64,000 nt of DNA. It comes from Macrophomina tecta. Its lineage: Eukaryota > Ascomycota > Dothideomycetes > Botryosphaeriales > Botryosphaeriaceae. The position numbers were made by a program, and so were the translations under genes. The notes below the pieces were generated by a model that saw nothing but the letters and a program-made list of their open reading frames with translations, was not told where the DNA came from and did no database searches. Position 1 is the first letter of the stretch. The number at the start of each line of letters is the position of its first letter. The stretch is from positions 868,001-932,000 of the forward strand of contig JAKSGN010000007.1 in the NCBI GenBank assembly GCA_024180945.1, given 5' to 3'. This document shows, one piece after another, positions 30,554 to 42,289 of this stretch.

Positions 30554-33500
30554 TCAGTCTCTAGTTGCTACCAGTCTTCCAGTGGCCAGAGCAAAGGCTG
30601 CTGTTGCTTTGACTGCGCGCATGTCCGCCCGCCACTTCTCCGGCGGCCCATCTGCATACCTACCGTCGGGTTTTCTCGTGCCCGACCATCCGCCTAGCAT
30701 GAACGCGAGATCACCGAGTCTACTTCCCAGGTCAATCTGTAATCTAGCGCGGAGATCCATCCAACGCGGACACTCCAAAAGGAAGTGCTTGACTGTTTCC
30801 CTCTCCGCTCCGCAGTTACACGAGGGCGCCTCTGCTCGCTTGATCTTATACAGCGGTTCGTTTAGGCTCGCTTTCGACGTTCTTAGTTGCGCAATCGCTG
30901 CGGCTTCCTTGTGGTTCAGTTGGTCATAGAGCTTCTTGGTGTGGAAATGTGCTAACGCTCGGTCAAGCTTGCGGGTCGACTCGCCGACCTTGGAAGCTTC
31001 GAATGTTCTCCTCCATAGTCTCAAAGTGATTTCCCTACACCGAGCCAGTGCTAACGGCCGTAGTAGATTGCCTAAAAGAGGTTCTTGGTTGTTCTCTGTA
31101 GCTTGTAGTGCCAAGCTATGCGCCTTCTCGCTCCCTACAATCCCTTCGCGCGCTGGCACCCACCTGAACTCGACGGGCGGTCCCTTGTTGCATCTGATCT
31201 GGTCTAATAAGCGGAGGATGTTTCGAACGGTTTCCTGACGCGGCACTTGTTGCGACCTGCGGAGGAGACGGAGGGCTGTCTTGCTGTTACTATAGATGGC
31301 GTGTTTTACCTTGGCTGCTTCGGGATTTTCAGCCACCATCGCGGTCGACCACGTGCCATGTATCAGCTCTACTGCTTGGTGGATTGCGTGGAGCTCTGCG
31401 AATAATCTGTCTACTGACTCAGATTTGCCGACCGGACATGACTGAGCGACGATGGTCGTGCCCCTACTATCCACGCAAAAGACGCCGGTTCCGAGCTTGC
31501 CGCTTCTTTGCGCGCCACCCGTGAAGATGGCTACCTCTGACCTTGGCGGAGAGCTGGCTCGGAGCTTCGCCGGCTCTAGGGAGTCAATCTGAACGGCTGG
31601 TCTGTCGGCCCACGGCATTCTTACAAATGGGCGGATCGTTTCGAGGCGTTCAGCGTCGATTTCTCTAGCCGTCAGCATTATTCGCTGCAGCGGGGACACG
31701 AACCTCTTGTTGGCCGGGTCGATCGCACGCTTCAGCTTCCAGAACGGGTGTTTCTGCGGCAGAGTGTGGCAGCTGACCCAAAATCGAAGCAGTTGCTGGG
31801 AGAGGCGGATCTCGACAGGTAGAATCGCTGCTTCGACTTCGAGGATGGGCAGCGCTACCGTCCGGAACGCCCCGGTGATTGCTCTGCCCGCGATTCTCTG
31901 CACTGCCTCGAGTGATTTCATCAGTGGTGCCGTTATGGCTGGCGCCCATATTGGAGCCGCATAGTCGACTGCCGGGGCTACGGTGGCTGAGAAGAGCTGG
32001 CGCACGCTGCTAGGTCGAAGGCCCTGTAGTCGCTTTAGTGCCAGGGCTGCCTGGACGCCCCTTTTTGCGATCCTCCCCGCATGAGCCTTGAACCGGAGTT
32101 CCTGGTCGAAGATGACGCCGAGAATCTTCGCTTCTGCCTTTGGGTGCACCTCTCTTCCCTTAACTATTATCGGCTGGCCAGATCGCCTCTGCTCATTCCG
32201 CGTAAAGTGGATAAGTGTCGTCTTCTCTGCTTCAAACGTCGCGCCGCTCGTCGCTTCCCACTCTTCGGCTCGAGCCACCACCGTTCTTTGAAGCTTTGCC
32301 ACGTTCTCGCTTGCGGACAATCCCGTCACCCAGGCGCTATAGTCGTCGATAAAGGCGATGGCTCCTTTGTTCTTGTTGGTTACGGACTGGACTAAGTCGG
32401 CGTTGAAGAATAGAAATAGTATCGGCGAGAGAGGCGATCCCTGCGGAAGTCCTGCCTGCGGCAGGTCCATGACCCTAGACGTCTCGCCATTCACCACCAC
32501 AGAGGCGCTCCTATTGGAGCAGAACGCTTTCACCCATTTGACCAGCACTTCCGGGATCCTTCTTTGTCGGAGCCGCTGGAGGAGCACGTCTCGGGCAACG
32601 CCGTTGTAAGCCCCTTTGACGTCGAACGATAGAAGCGAGAGAACCTTGCCTTCGCGCCACGCGTCATAGATGCGTTGCTGGAGGACGGTTAGTGCCTGCA
32701 CTGTGGATCGTTGCTTCCTACCGCCAAAGTGGTTCTTAGGTAGTAGAGAGTGCTCCTCCGCCAATGCAGAGATCCTCTCTGCCACCACTGACTCTAGCGC
32801 TTTTCCCAGCGTCGACAACAGCGAGATTGGCCTGTATCCTTGCGCCACCTCCGCTGACTTTCCTGTCTTGCGCAGCGGAATAATTCTCGCGATGCTCCAG
32901 CGGCTAGGTAAGCGGCCATGTAGTAACGATTCGTTGAAAAGCTGAAAGATATGCTTGCCAATCACTGGCCAAAGCTCGCGCCACACAACCGCGGGAATTC
33001 CGTCTGCTCCCGGTGCTTTGAATGGACTGGCCCGGGAGACGGCCTCCTTTACTTCTTCCATTGTCAGTGGTGCGTATCCGAGCTGCTCACTACAGTCCTG
33101 AGCCGCCACGGCCTGTGCGCCCCCCCGTACTTCAGGGAGCTCCGGGAAGAAGTTCCTGATCAGTGTCTCCGAGATCTCCTCGCAGGACTCCGCGTAGCCG
33201 TTCTGGTATTTGAGGCGTGTAATTCGAGCGAGTCCGCTGCTTCCTGAATCGGTAAGATACTTGGCCGCTTTCCAGATGTTGGTCGGCTCCACAAGAAAGT
33301 CCTTCCAGCACCTTCGCTTCTGACGCCTCATCGTGTCATGGAATCTTTTGGCCGCTTCCCTTGCCTGTGCCTCTAACCAGATATCTGGCTGTCCCCACCT
33401 TCGGCGCCCTCTCGCCTGGTTCCTGAAGTAGGTGTATGACCTTCGCAGTTGACTGAGGTCCGCCGTCCACCACTTCTTCACGTATGGTGACGGTCTCGCT

Positions 33501-34453
33501 TTAGGGATGCAGCGCCGCAGTGCTGCCGAGACCGTTTCTAATAGATAGTTGGTGAAGCTTTCCATGTCCTGGGCATCTGGAGGAGGCTCCTTAACAAGTG
33601 TCTTTCTCATCTCGCTTCTAACGGCCTCCCAGTTGGCACTGCGGAACGTGTATTGCGCTTCCAGTTCCTGGTAAGGCACGTCAGTCTCAAAATAGGTCTC
33701 GATAGCCAGATGATCACGTCCGTATGCCGTGCTAGTAGGGCTACAGTTGCTCATCTCTTCCGTTAGTTGGGGCGACGCTAGGATAAGATCGATCGTAGAG
33801 CTGTGTCCGGCCGACTCGTACGTGACCGTGCCTCTAGGCAGCAGGCTCTGCAGGTGAAAGTCCTCCATAAAGTCGATTATCGGCGCGCCTTCTCCGCTGC
33901 GTGGTGAGCCGTACACAAGATCACCTCCCCACAACTGGTCGTGTCTATTAAAATCACCGCAGATGAGGAGCTCTAGTACCCCGTTGGTTTGGCTTCCTAC
34001 CTGTGTGATTGCCGTTCGCAGGTGCTCAAGCGCGCTGGTGAGTTCCGGGTCGTCCACGTTCTCCTTCTTGGCGACGTACACGGCTGCCACGAACACGATC
34101 CGGTCCCGTAGCGTAATAACTGCGGCTGTAATGTCGGCAGAGGGTACTGCTATCTGCCTGGCTTGCGTGTCTTTGCGGATCCACAACATTGAACGAACGG
34201 GATAGCGACTATGTCGCGACGTCGTCGGCAGTAGTTGCTTCCAGTATGAATGAGTGACTGGTACTGCCATGGTCTCGCCGCCAGGCCCGCGAAAGCAGCT
34301 TGGCTCCGAGATGAAAATAACGCTGAAATCGCTGAGGTCTTCGTCGTTTAGTAGGCTATACTGCGCTGTTCCGCTCTTTCCTAAGTTCGCGTGAATCACC
34401 TTGAGCGACCTACTCATTACGCTGGTGAAGCATTTCGCGCAAGAGCTTGTCAT
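30554..34453 (-). CDS. LINE ORF2: endonuclease, reverse transcriptase, RNase H
   Basis: 1299 residues from the first Met; the Met at 34417 overlaps the ORF1 stop (ATGAGTAG), suggesting termination-reinitiation, and is the likelier start. The APE-type endonuclease at about 15-240 has HANLGKSG, SEPS, CGDFNRHD and the end motif YGRDHLAI. The RT has FDVKGAYNGV and GLPQGSPLSPILF, with AFIDDYSAW at about 700-707 for the catalytic YxDD box. RNase H at about 970-1110 has lost most catalytic acids (TGG for TDG, YSNS for YSDS, EKAHSLA for EKADxLA). A C-terminal zinc motif CNCGAERETVKHFLLEC follows near 1210. The frame has no stops. Confidence 0.92.
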   Translation of the reverse strand: MTSSCAKCFTSVMSRSLKVIHANLGKSGTAQYSLLNDEDLSDFSVIFISEPSCFRGPGGETMAVPVTHSYWKQLLPTTSRHSRYPVRSMLWIRKDTQARQIAVPSADITAAVITLRDRIVFVAAVYVAKKENVDDPELTSALEHLRTAITQVGSQTNGVLELLICGDFNRHDQLWGGDLVYGSPRSGEGAPIIDFMEDFHLQSLLPRGTVTYESAGHSSTIDLILASPQLTEEMSNCSPTSTAYGRDHLAIETYFETDVPYQELEAQYTFRSANWEAVRSEMRKTLVKEPPPDAQDMESFTNYLLETVSAALRRCIPKARPSPYVKKWWTADLSQLRRSYTYFRNQARGRRRWGQPDIWLEAQAREAAKRFHDTMRRQKRRCWKDFLVEPTNIWKAAKYLTDSGSSGLARITRLKYQNGYAESCEEISETLIRNFFPELPEVRGGAQAVAAQDCSEQLGYAPLTMEEVKEAVSRASPFKAPGADGIPAVVWRELWPVIGKHIFQLFNESLLHGRLPSRWSIARIIPLRKTGKSAEVAQGYRPISLLSTLGKALESVVAERISALAEEHSLLPKNHFGGRKQRSTVQALTVLQQRIYDAWREGKVLSLLSFDVKGAYNGVARDVLLQRLRQRRIPEVLVKWVKAFCSNRSASVVVNGETSRVMDLPQAGLPQGSPLSPILFLFFNADLVQSVTNKNKGAIAFIDDYSAWVTGLSASENVAKLQRTVVARAEEWEATSGATFEAEKTTLIHFTRNEQRRSGQPIIVKGREVHPKAEAKILGVIFDQELRFKAHAGRIAKRGVQAALALKRLQGLRPSSVRQLFSATVAPAVDYAAPIWAPAITAPLMKSLEAVQRIAGRAITGAFRTVALPILEVEAAILPVEIRLSQQLLRFWVSCHTLPQKHPFWKLKRAIDPANKRFVSPLQRIMLTAREIDAERLETIRPFVRMPWADRPAVQIDSLEPAKLRASSPPRSEVAIFTGGAQRSGKLGTGVFCVDSRGTTIVAQSCPVGKSESVDRLFAELHAIHQAVELIHGTWSTAMVAENPEAAKVKHAIYSNSKTALRLLRRSQQVPRQETVRNILRLLDQIRCNKGPPVEFRWVPAREGIVGSEKAHSLALQATENNQEPLLGNLLRPLALARCREITLRLWRRTFEASKVGESTRKLDRALAHFHTKKLYDQLNHKEAAAIAQLRTSKASLNEPLYKIKRAEAPSCNCGAERETVKHFLLECPRWMDLRARLQIDLGSRLGDLAFMLGGWSGTRKPDGRYADGPPEKWRADMRAVKATAAFALATGRLVATRD

Positions 34454-35697
34454 ACTCCGGGCAGCCTCTGTAGTCTGCCCTATGCGGACCGCCGCAAGCG
34501 GCGCACTTTACCGTCGTCGACGAGCAGCCGTCCTCCCTGTGGCCGACGCCTGCGCATTTCGCGCATTGTTCTTCTCCTCGGCAGCGGAACTGCAGATGGT
34601 CGTAGCTCTGGCACTTAAAGCAGCGTCTTGGACGCGGGCGGTGTTCAAACACATTAGTATACGCCGCCTCTCCGCCTACATCGATCACTCTCCTGGCAAG
34701 GAGTGAGTCGGCCTCGCTCTTCTTAGCAAGGTAAATCACCGCCGACCCGTAGAGGCGGCTGCTCGGCTTACTTAGCCAACGGACCTGCGTTACTTCGACG
34801 TCGTTCTCAGCGCCAATCTTCTCGCATGCATCGGTGCGCACAGTAGTGCGGTCATCGTTCAGAATGGTCAGCTTGTTGACATTGTCTACTTTGACCGGGT
34901 GCCACTGGCGACCCCGGATCCTCGCCCCACGGAAGGCCGTCTCCAGCCATCCGAGGTTCGACCTGACGAGCTCTTCGTCCTCTTCCGTCCTAAAGAAAGC
35001 GCGCACCTTGGCCGCGTCGTTCGGGTTCCTTGTGATTCCGCAGCACTTGACCTCCTTTGTAGCTTCCTGACTCTGCAGCGCCGTCTGCAGCCGCGCGCGG
35101 ATATCCCCAGGACCCGCGTTACCGACGCTGGTGTTGGTGAGATCGAGCTCGATCGCGGGCGGCATCATATGAGCATTAGGCACGGTCGCTTGGTTTGTGC
35201 GCACTGGGAACGGCGGCGGCGGACGACGGACTGCTGTTCGCTGGTGTCGGCGGAGCTCCTCGGAGCACATTTGCGTACGTGGCATTGATCTGGGACTGTG
35301 AGCTTAGATTCCTGCGCGTCGACTCGACCAGCGCCGCCATTTGCTTCTCCATCTTCCCAATGCGCTCCTCCATCTTAGCCTGCGTTTCCTCGGACATCTC
35401 GAGCACGCTGCGTAAGCGCTTAATCTCGTCCTCGTTCCTAGCCACCTGCTCCGCGAGCTCTTCGTTCCGCTCGGTAAGCCGGTCGTTCTGCGTAATAATG
35501 ACATTGAGCAGGCCAATAACGTCGTCTAAGGTCGAATCGGTAGGTAGTTCGGGTGCGGTAGTCGGGCGAGCCCTTCGGTGCCCCGTTGGTTTGCCGGTGT
35601 GGAGGGCACGATAGTCGGGACGTTCCTGAAGGCGCGCAGCGCGTCGCGACGCGCCAACGGTCGCGTATCCGCCCCCATCATCTTCGTCTCCAGACAT
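34410..35697 (-). pseudogene. LINE ORF1 (nucleic-acid-binding protein) with one frameshift
   Basis: The N-terminal frame starts at 35697 and reads to 35176, with a coiled coil (ERNEELAEQVARNEDEIKRL). The C-terminal frame takes over by about 35210 and ends at 34410. It carries three zinc knuckles: CFKCQSYDHLQFRC, CAKCAGVGHREDGC and CAACGGPHRADYRGC. The switch falls in a GGC-repeat run (about 35210-35222), a plausible single-base slippage. Fused length would be about 425 residues, normal for Tad1/Jockey-like ORF1, which coats the element RNA. Confidence 0.8.
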
Positions 35698-35760
35698 TGT
35701 AAGGCCGATAAGCTCCCTCAGTATCTCAGGTACGAATCCTTGGTTATGACCCTCAGTGGA

Positions 35761-36290
35761 GCTTCCCGTGGTTCCTCCGTATTATGATGTGAGGTGCAAA
35801 AGCAGCAAGTGGTGGAAGTGAGTGCACGGACCACTATTTCTAAAATTTTGCGCCGCAGGAGTAATTTGGTGCACCGGCGACCCGCCAAATACCCACCGAG
35901 GGGTGATGGTGGATGAAATCGCGTATTTGGTGCACCAATGACGGGTCGCCGGTGCACCGAATCCCCCTGGTGGACAACGGGGTGGAACACCATCCCTTCG
36001 TAACACCCCTGATACGCCCGCCATCGCACGAATAGAATTTTACTCATCGCTACAAGCTGAACCCGCAAGCGACCTGTATCAACCCCCCTGCACCTTCTTA
36101 GCATGGCACCATTACACGGGGGTCCTCTCCTAGTTAAATAGCAGCAGATAGACTGAATCCAGAGGACGGTGGTTTCGGCTTTTGCGCACCGTTCGATAGC
36201 GATAATCAATTTGTTTGTTCAGTTTCTGTGGCACTCATAAGTTTTTACTTTTAGCTCTTCATCGAAGTTCGGCCTGTTTCAGACGTGGCT
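35761..36290. repeat. Hairpin-forming spacer 5' of the LINE
   Basis: The arm TTTGGTGCACCGGCGACCCG at 35863-35882 is repeated inverted with one mismatch at 35944-35963, with a further TTTGGTGCACC near 35927. It could be a MITE-like element or a protein-binding palindrome. No gene recognised. Confidence 0.5.
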
Positions 36291-36293
36291 GAG

Positions 36294-36352
36294 TCCTTTT
36301 GCGGCCAATTGCTTTTGCGGCCAATTGCTTTTGCGGATAATTGCTTTTACAG
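36294..36352 (+). repeat. 16-17 bp tandem repeat (about 3.5 copies)
   Basis: Unit GCGGCCAATTGCTTTT repeated, the last copy degenerate (GCGGATAATTG). The flanking region to 37165 has no recognisable gene. Confidence 0.7.
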
Positions 36353-37481
36353 GGCCAACCGCTTAGCTTTCGTCCGGGCTCCGGTCTGCCTGGCCCGCCC
36401 TCGCCGCTCTGCTAGGAATATCCAGTCACGTCCATCCTAACCGCGAGCTGAATGGTTTTGTTTTGCGGGGGAGCGCGCGAGGCGGGACTAACGCGCAACC
36501 TGCTTGGCAAGGGGGTTCAGGGACCTTCGCTAGACGAGTTACGTGCTATGCTAGTCCAAAGAGAGGGAGCATCTAGCACGATCGCGAAGGGTTTAATCTC
36601 CATTTTTACGAGGAATTGCTACATGGATACAGACTTGCATTTGTGCACAAGCGCACTCACGAGGGGATATGGGATCAATCAGGAGTAGTTCGAAGTGGCT
36701 ATACGTCAGGGCGACTCTATTCTACTTGCCTTCGTATAGCGCTTAACGGCTCAATATTCGCAGAACATTAAGTACATCATACGTCGACGAGCTCGTAGAC
36801 ATGACCTGCGATCATTAGCCCACTGCGGGGATCAGACAGATTGCTGAACGGACTTTATAAGGTTCCTTTATGCATTATCTGGATGTGGCACTGCGATAGG
36901 GGTACTAAATTTGCGACGCAAGCTATGGGCCCGAGCGGAGAAAGCGCGGCAGCAAAGTGGGAGAGGTCAAGGGGGAGCACCTGATCTTTGCCCGCTAGAT
37001 GCGCCCGCTTCTCCACCACTTCTCGAAAGTTCTGTTTCAGCTTCCATGATCGCCCACCATCTGATTGCTCCTTGAAGCAAGCTTTTCCGGCTCCATGGTA
37101 AGAGCTGTCTTTCCCGCCTGGCATTCAGCACAGCGTCCGGCCCTTTCTCGGTCTTCCCTTCACCGTTGCCCTCGCCCTACCCTACTCCCAAGCACAGCCT
37201 TACTCCTCTCCGGGTGTTGCGAGTAGGAGTTACACGATTTGCCTACATTCGTCGCAGCATCTCTTCTCTTTTGGCGCTGATCAAGCCAGAGCTAGATTCT
37301 TGCCCTCGACTTGTTAGGTATAACGCGTGTTGGGCCATCTCATTCCCCTCCTCCAGACCGACTTCTTGGGAGCTTTCAACGGTCTTCCGTCGTCCGCACC
37401 ATAGCATGCCTGTTATCGCATCTATCCGAGCAAGGGGGCATCAGCGTGCATGACCATAACTGTTGCGCCAACATAAGCATG

Positions 37482-40400
37482 GAAGCTGATAGTCCAAATG
37501 TCAAAAGTCCCCGTTCAGACACTCACCACCCTCCTCACTCTCCCGTGCCTCCTCCACCGCCTACTCCGTATCACGAACCAGCTTCTCCCTCCGCCTACCC
37601 GCCTAACGCGCTGCCGTCGCTGCCATTCCAGGCACATTCGCATTCTATCGCGGGCTCGCCTCTCGGTCCACGCAGTCGAGTCCTGCCTGAGCCCGTCGAC
37701 TTCAGCCAGCACCCAAACGACCGCCAGGGCAATGCGCCGCCCGTAATCATCCCGTCAAGGTCCTACAGTGTGGGCTCATTGGCGCGCACGCCCAGCAATC
37801 CCAACCAGCCCTCGCCAATCGACACACGCCCTCGGCAGCTTGCCGCCTTAGGTCCTCCGCCGCCCGAATGCCCTCACCAGCAGCCCCCACGACTACCAAT
37901 GGACCATGGTGGCCACCATTCCGGCGCATACCCCAGTCATGATCCCCACATGAATGGCGCTGCGCCGGCACCCTACCCTCCCCCTGCAAATCACCACAAT
38001 CCCTACAATGGCCCGCCCCGAATGGGTCCGACCCAGGGCCATCACCTTTCACCTTACGCTCAACCAGGTGTATATGGCCAAGCAGCAGACTACGTAGGTG
38101 CCGGCCTCAAGCGCCAAGTGCGCGCCGTGCAGGTATGTCTTCTTTCCCGTGCCTATATCGCCATCTGTCAGACTCACATTGTACCTGGAGGCATGCAACA
38201 ACTGCCGGAGCCGCAAGCAAAAGTGCAACGAGGGACAACCATGCCAGTTCTGCCGCGAATCTGGCCTGAAATGCGAGTACAAGGAAGTGCCACCGCCTAA
38301 GTCAGCTATTTTTTAATTCTTCACCGCCCTTTTGGCGGCATGCTCACCAGAACTTTAGGCAAGACCGAACGCTGCATGACATCGCGACGAAGGTCAACTT
38401 GCTTATGGAAAACTTTGCGTCGATTCCGGGCCGCCTCGATAGAATAGAGCGACAGCTCCGTGGTTATCAGAATGGAGAGGGTACGCTTACGACTCCATCG
38501 GACCGATTCCCTGCGCCAATGCCCGCTGTAGCAGAAAAGGCTGAGGGAAGTACCTATAATCCAGTTAGGGAGAAAACGCCGTCCGAACCACCGACCACTG
38601 CGGGTAAAGCTTCGTCTGGGTCTAAGTACTCTCTGCCTCCCGACGCTTCCCAGACATTCGGACCGAAACACACGCAGGTCCCGGACTTTTTCGAGGCCGA
38701 AATCACATTACCCGCCGACCACACGACCGCCGCCCACACCATGTTGATAGGTTGGTCTGCAATGGAACCCTTTTTCAAAGACGTCATTCCCGGTGGAACG
38801 AATTTCCCAAGAGAGCAGGAAGAGAACCGAGGATTGCTTAAGCTTTACGGAAGAGGAGAGGGCGAAGACCTCTATGATGGTGCACATGGTGGTAGTCCGG
38901 CAGCGGAAGGTACTGCAGATGATGTTGTCAGCACTTCTGCGCCTTCACCTGGAACCAACAGCTGGGGTATTGGATTTACCGCGCCTTTCACCGGAGCAGA
39001 CATCCACCAATCAGGATATCAACACAACTGGGGCGGTCTAAATCCGGATGGTACCCTTAAAATAGATGTTTGGACTGTGAGGCGCTTACACCAGAGCTAC
39101 TTAAGTCACATGCATCCTTTGCAGCCGTTCCTGGACAAGGAGCGACTAGCATCTATGGTTGAGAAGTTCATTCAAATTTACAGCCCGGATGCTGGCTGTC
39201 ACAATGCGAGATCGCCATTTGCCTTGCCGGAGACCTATCCCGCTATCCCTCTCAAGCGGGAGAGGGCGAATGATGGCCCAGTCTCGGGACCAAAATCTAG
39301 AACTCCACTTAGCAGGGAAAATAACATAGAACGAACGAGTGGGAACGCAATAGTCCTCCTCGTTCTCGCTATTGGCAGGATCTGCGAACACAAGACTCAT
39401 CTGCCTGGTCGTTTGGGCGGTCCAAACTCGGTTGTTGGCAGCTCTCTTCAAATGACCTCCATAGATTCCCTGCCTGCCGCAATTCAGCCTTCACCCGTCT
39501 TATCAAATTCAATTCTGGCCAGCATCCCATCATCTAGCATCGATGGAGCGCGCCTCGCAAGTCGGAGACCGCGAACAGAGCAAGTGCCCACGTCAGAGAA
39601 GAGAGAAACTGCGGCACGGAATATGCATATCACACCCGGTCTTGCCTACTATGCCTACGCCGCTGAGATACTCGGTGCAGTTCACGGAGGAAGCGATCTG
39701 TCTCACGGACAAGCCGGTGTTTTGGCATGCCTTTACATGGGCCAGTTGGCGCGGGTTTTGGAAAGCTGGGGATGGATCTGCTACGCTTGCAGAGTTTGCG
39801 GTGTCCTTATTGACAAGTAAGAAGCTTTTTAATTACATATAATCCAGCTCGATTAATACTAACTTCAGAGTAGGGACAAGGAATCGCTTTTCCCCAATGC
39901 TCCAGAGCCGGATGTTTCGGACAGCATGGATCTGAGAAAGGTTGCCCCGCGCGTGTCCAGCGGTGTGGACCAACGCAAGGCCAACTTGATTAAGTTCTTG
40001 TATTGGACATGCTTGCAACTTGAAAGGTTGGTTTCAAATTTCCTAGGGTGTCTCATGGTCAAGCTCTAATTCTTTAGTGATATCCTTGCCGAAATGAGTC
40101 ACCTGAGGCCAAGCGGAATTTCGAAGGACGAGGAGCGTATAGGGCTACCAAGCCAGATTTATCCCGAGCTGCGTTTGGATTACCCAGAGGAGATGAACTG
40201 GCTGTACTATTTGGCCCAGATTCAACTCCGCAAGATCCTCAACCGAACCCATTTGGCATTGTACAGCAAAGGTACGATCATTTCCCTTTAATAATACTGT
40301 GCTGTGCTGACGAGACACAGAAGGACGAAAGAAGAACTTCTGGGCTGCCATCCGTGACGACATGTTAGAGGAGCAACTTCAGGGTTGGCGGGAAACGCTG

Positions 40401-41046
40401 CCGGCTTGGCTCGGATGGGACGACTCAGATGAGCCATCGAATGATATCAACAAGGCGCGTATGCGCGCCAAGTACTATGGTGCGAGATACATTATCACGA
40501 GACCAATCCTTCACTGGGCCATTCATACCAACCCGGCCCCCACATTTTTGATGAAGCAGTATGGCTTCGCACTGGACAATGGGAGCGACTCGCCCGATCC
40601 ATCAGAGAATTTGGTATCAGACTCCCTGTCCAAGGCAAGCTGGCATAAGGTCATGATGGCAAGCAAGCGCTGCGTCGAATCTGCTGTGCAGAGCACCATT
40701 GCCTTCGATGGCGTCGAGAGCGCCAACCAGCGACTGATCGTTACCAATATCTTTGGAACAGCTCATGCGTAAGTACAGCCTAGAAGGATCTTTCTGCAAG
40801 GGTATGCTAACGTTGCGAACGCGAAGACAATTCGGCAACTGCCTCGTATTAGCGGCAGTGCGCAAGTCGTGGATGCGCGACCTCATCCCACACACACGCG
40901 TCATCGCGCTCGTCGAGCGTACCATCAGCTTCCTGTGTCGTCTAGTGCCCATTTCACCAACGCTGCGCGTGGACGTTGCGATTCTCGAGAACACGCTGAA
41001 GTGCCTGAATGGTGAGAAGCCAGATCCCGCTTCGGTGGACGCCTGA
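37482..41046 (+). CDS. Zn2Cys6 fungal transcription factor
   Basis: Seven exons (37482-38132, 38191-38300, 38359-39816, 39871-40026, 40078-40271, 40321-40768, 40827-41046) with agreeing phases give 1078 residues. The first 210 residues are Pro/His/Ser-rich and disordered. The binuclear cluster CX2CX6CX5CX2CX6C follows at about 219-246, beginning ACNNCRSRKQKC and split off by an intron just before it. A linker (PPPKQDRTL), coiled segment (NFASIPGRLDRIERQL) and the middle homology region from about 450 on, e.g. WTCLQLESDILAEM, complete the standard layout. A nuclear DNA-binding regulator. No damage seen; the intron before exon 3 has an atypical GTCAGC donor. An in-frame Met at 37311 exists, but 37482 is preferred because the upstream part looks like leader. 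Confidence 0.9.
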
Positions 41047-42285
41047 CTTGGGACAGTTTCATTCTACAATCGGAAGAGAGCGAGGTTAAGGCTGTCGACA
41101 CCTGTCAATCAGGCCATACTTATCTATTTTCTGAGGTAGGGACACGTGAGACATTCAGTGAAAGAGGCTGTCACCAGGGCGTTCCCCATCTCGCCTCGCT
41201 TTCGCTCCCGTCCGCAAACCCAGCTGGGCAGCCCTGCCGCCACGCTTGGAGCGCGTGCAACGATTACCCATCTGTCTGTTTCTTTTATGCATGCCATCAT
41301 GTTCAGCAACTTATACCGGATCTAAGTATCCCTAGAGGGCTCTATTATAGCCTTCACGATCGCGCCTTGTCTCTGCGCCTTCGTCTTCTAACAAGCGTAG
41401 TTGTGTGGCGCCCTGATTCCTTCTCAGCTTTTTGGGCTTTTCTTACTTCCCCTTCAAATCGAACCGTTATGCGCATCGTTTCCTTGCAAGCACTATCTTT
41501 TATATGATCTATATTCTGGGCGGAGAGCGCTGTCTTGGCATTTACTCCGGTGTTAAGTATTTTCGTCATTATTTTCCCTCCAAGAGTCTCTTTTCGCCGT
41601 CTCATTGGAAAAGGAACCTGTCCATCCTCTTCTCCCTTTTTTAGTTGCAGCATATAGTCCCCCATTTATCCGCAGGTCATCTGAGAGGCAATTCTACCTC
41701 GTGTCAGGTTGCAGCAATTTTCTGGGGGGGCGAGCCGGAGGAGGGGTTCGTGTTGCCCGCCTGACACCGCCAGGTCAGTTCGCTGTTCAACTATTTCGAG
41801 TGCGGGCATGGCGAAATGGGCAAACTGCGAGTCACCGACGACCAAGATAGAGGGGATCATCACGATGCACGTGCCTTTTTTTCGGTTGGTAGAGGAGGGG
41901 TGAGGGGCCGGCATGACATTGAGCCGGCATCTCTTGCTCATCACCTCAACCACTGAAGGCCTCTATCCGACGCATTCCTGCTACTTGTCAGGCTCTGAAA
42001 TTCGTCCGCACCATTCGCGTGTTTTAGCACTAAGATCACTGAGCATTAGCGCTTACGCGTTAGGGTATAAGGGTCCCTCTTTCCTTATTTCGTTTTCCTT
42101 TTTTCTCCTTACCTTTAGGAACTTCGTCCATTGAGCACCCACTTATTCCGATATCAGTGCAGGTCGTGACAATCAGCTTCGTTTCGTATCCTGTATATGT
42201 CATACCGCGAATAATTGAACGACGTACCTCCTTCTTCGCCTTCCCGTTTTTCACGTCTATGGTAATTAGTATCTCTGCTTCACGT
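41047..42285. other. Intergenic, no gene seen
   Basis: 3' flank of the transcription factor gene. Contains a G-run near 41721 and pyrimidine-rich stretches; short open frames lack signatures. Confidence 0.45.
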
Positions 42286-42289
42286 GGAG

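Larger units (their letters stand above)
30180..35760 (-). mobile_element. Tad1-type LINE (non-LTR retrotransposon)
   Basis: Nearly full-length element with ORF1 (zinc knuckles), ORF2 (endonuclease, RT, RNase H) and a 3' UTR of about 370 bp ending in (ATC)n at 30180-30195 on the minus strand. The 3' UTR contains the block GAGGCCGACGGGG also seen in the tails at 14.05-14.48 kb. It also contains an A-tract at 30394-30413 on the plus strand. The exact 5' end and target duplication could not be fixed. Confidence 0.9.

Noticed and set aside
30531..33247. Plus-strand open frames across the LINE
   Set aside because: Shadows of ORF2, without independent protein features.
35718..36209. 163-codon minus-strand open frame upstream of the LINE
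   Set aside because: It runs through the inverted repeat and has no family signature; likely chance.
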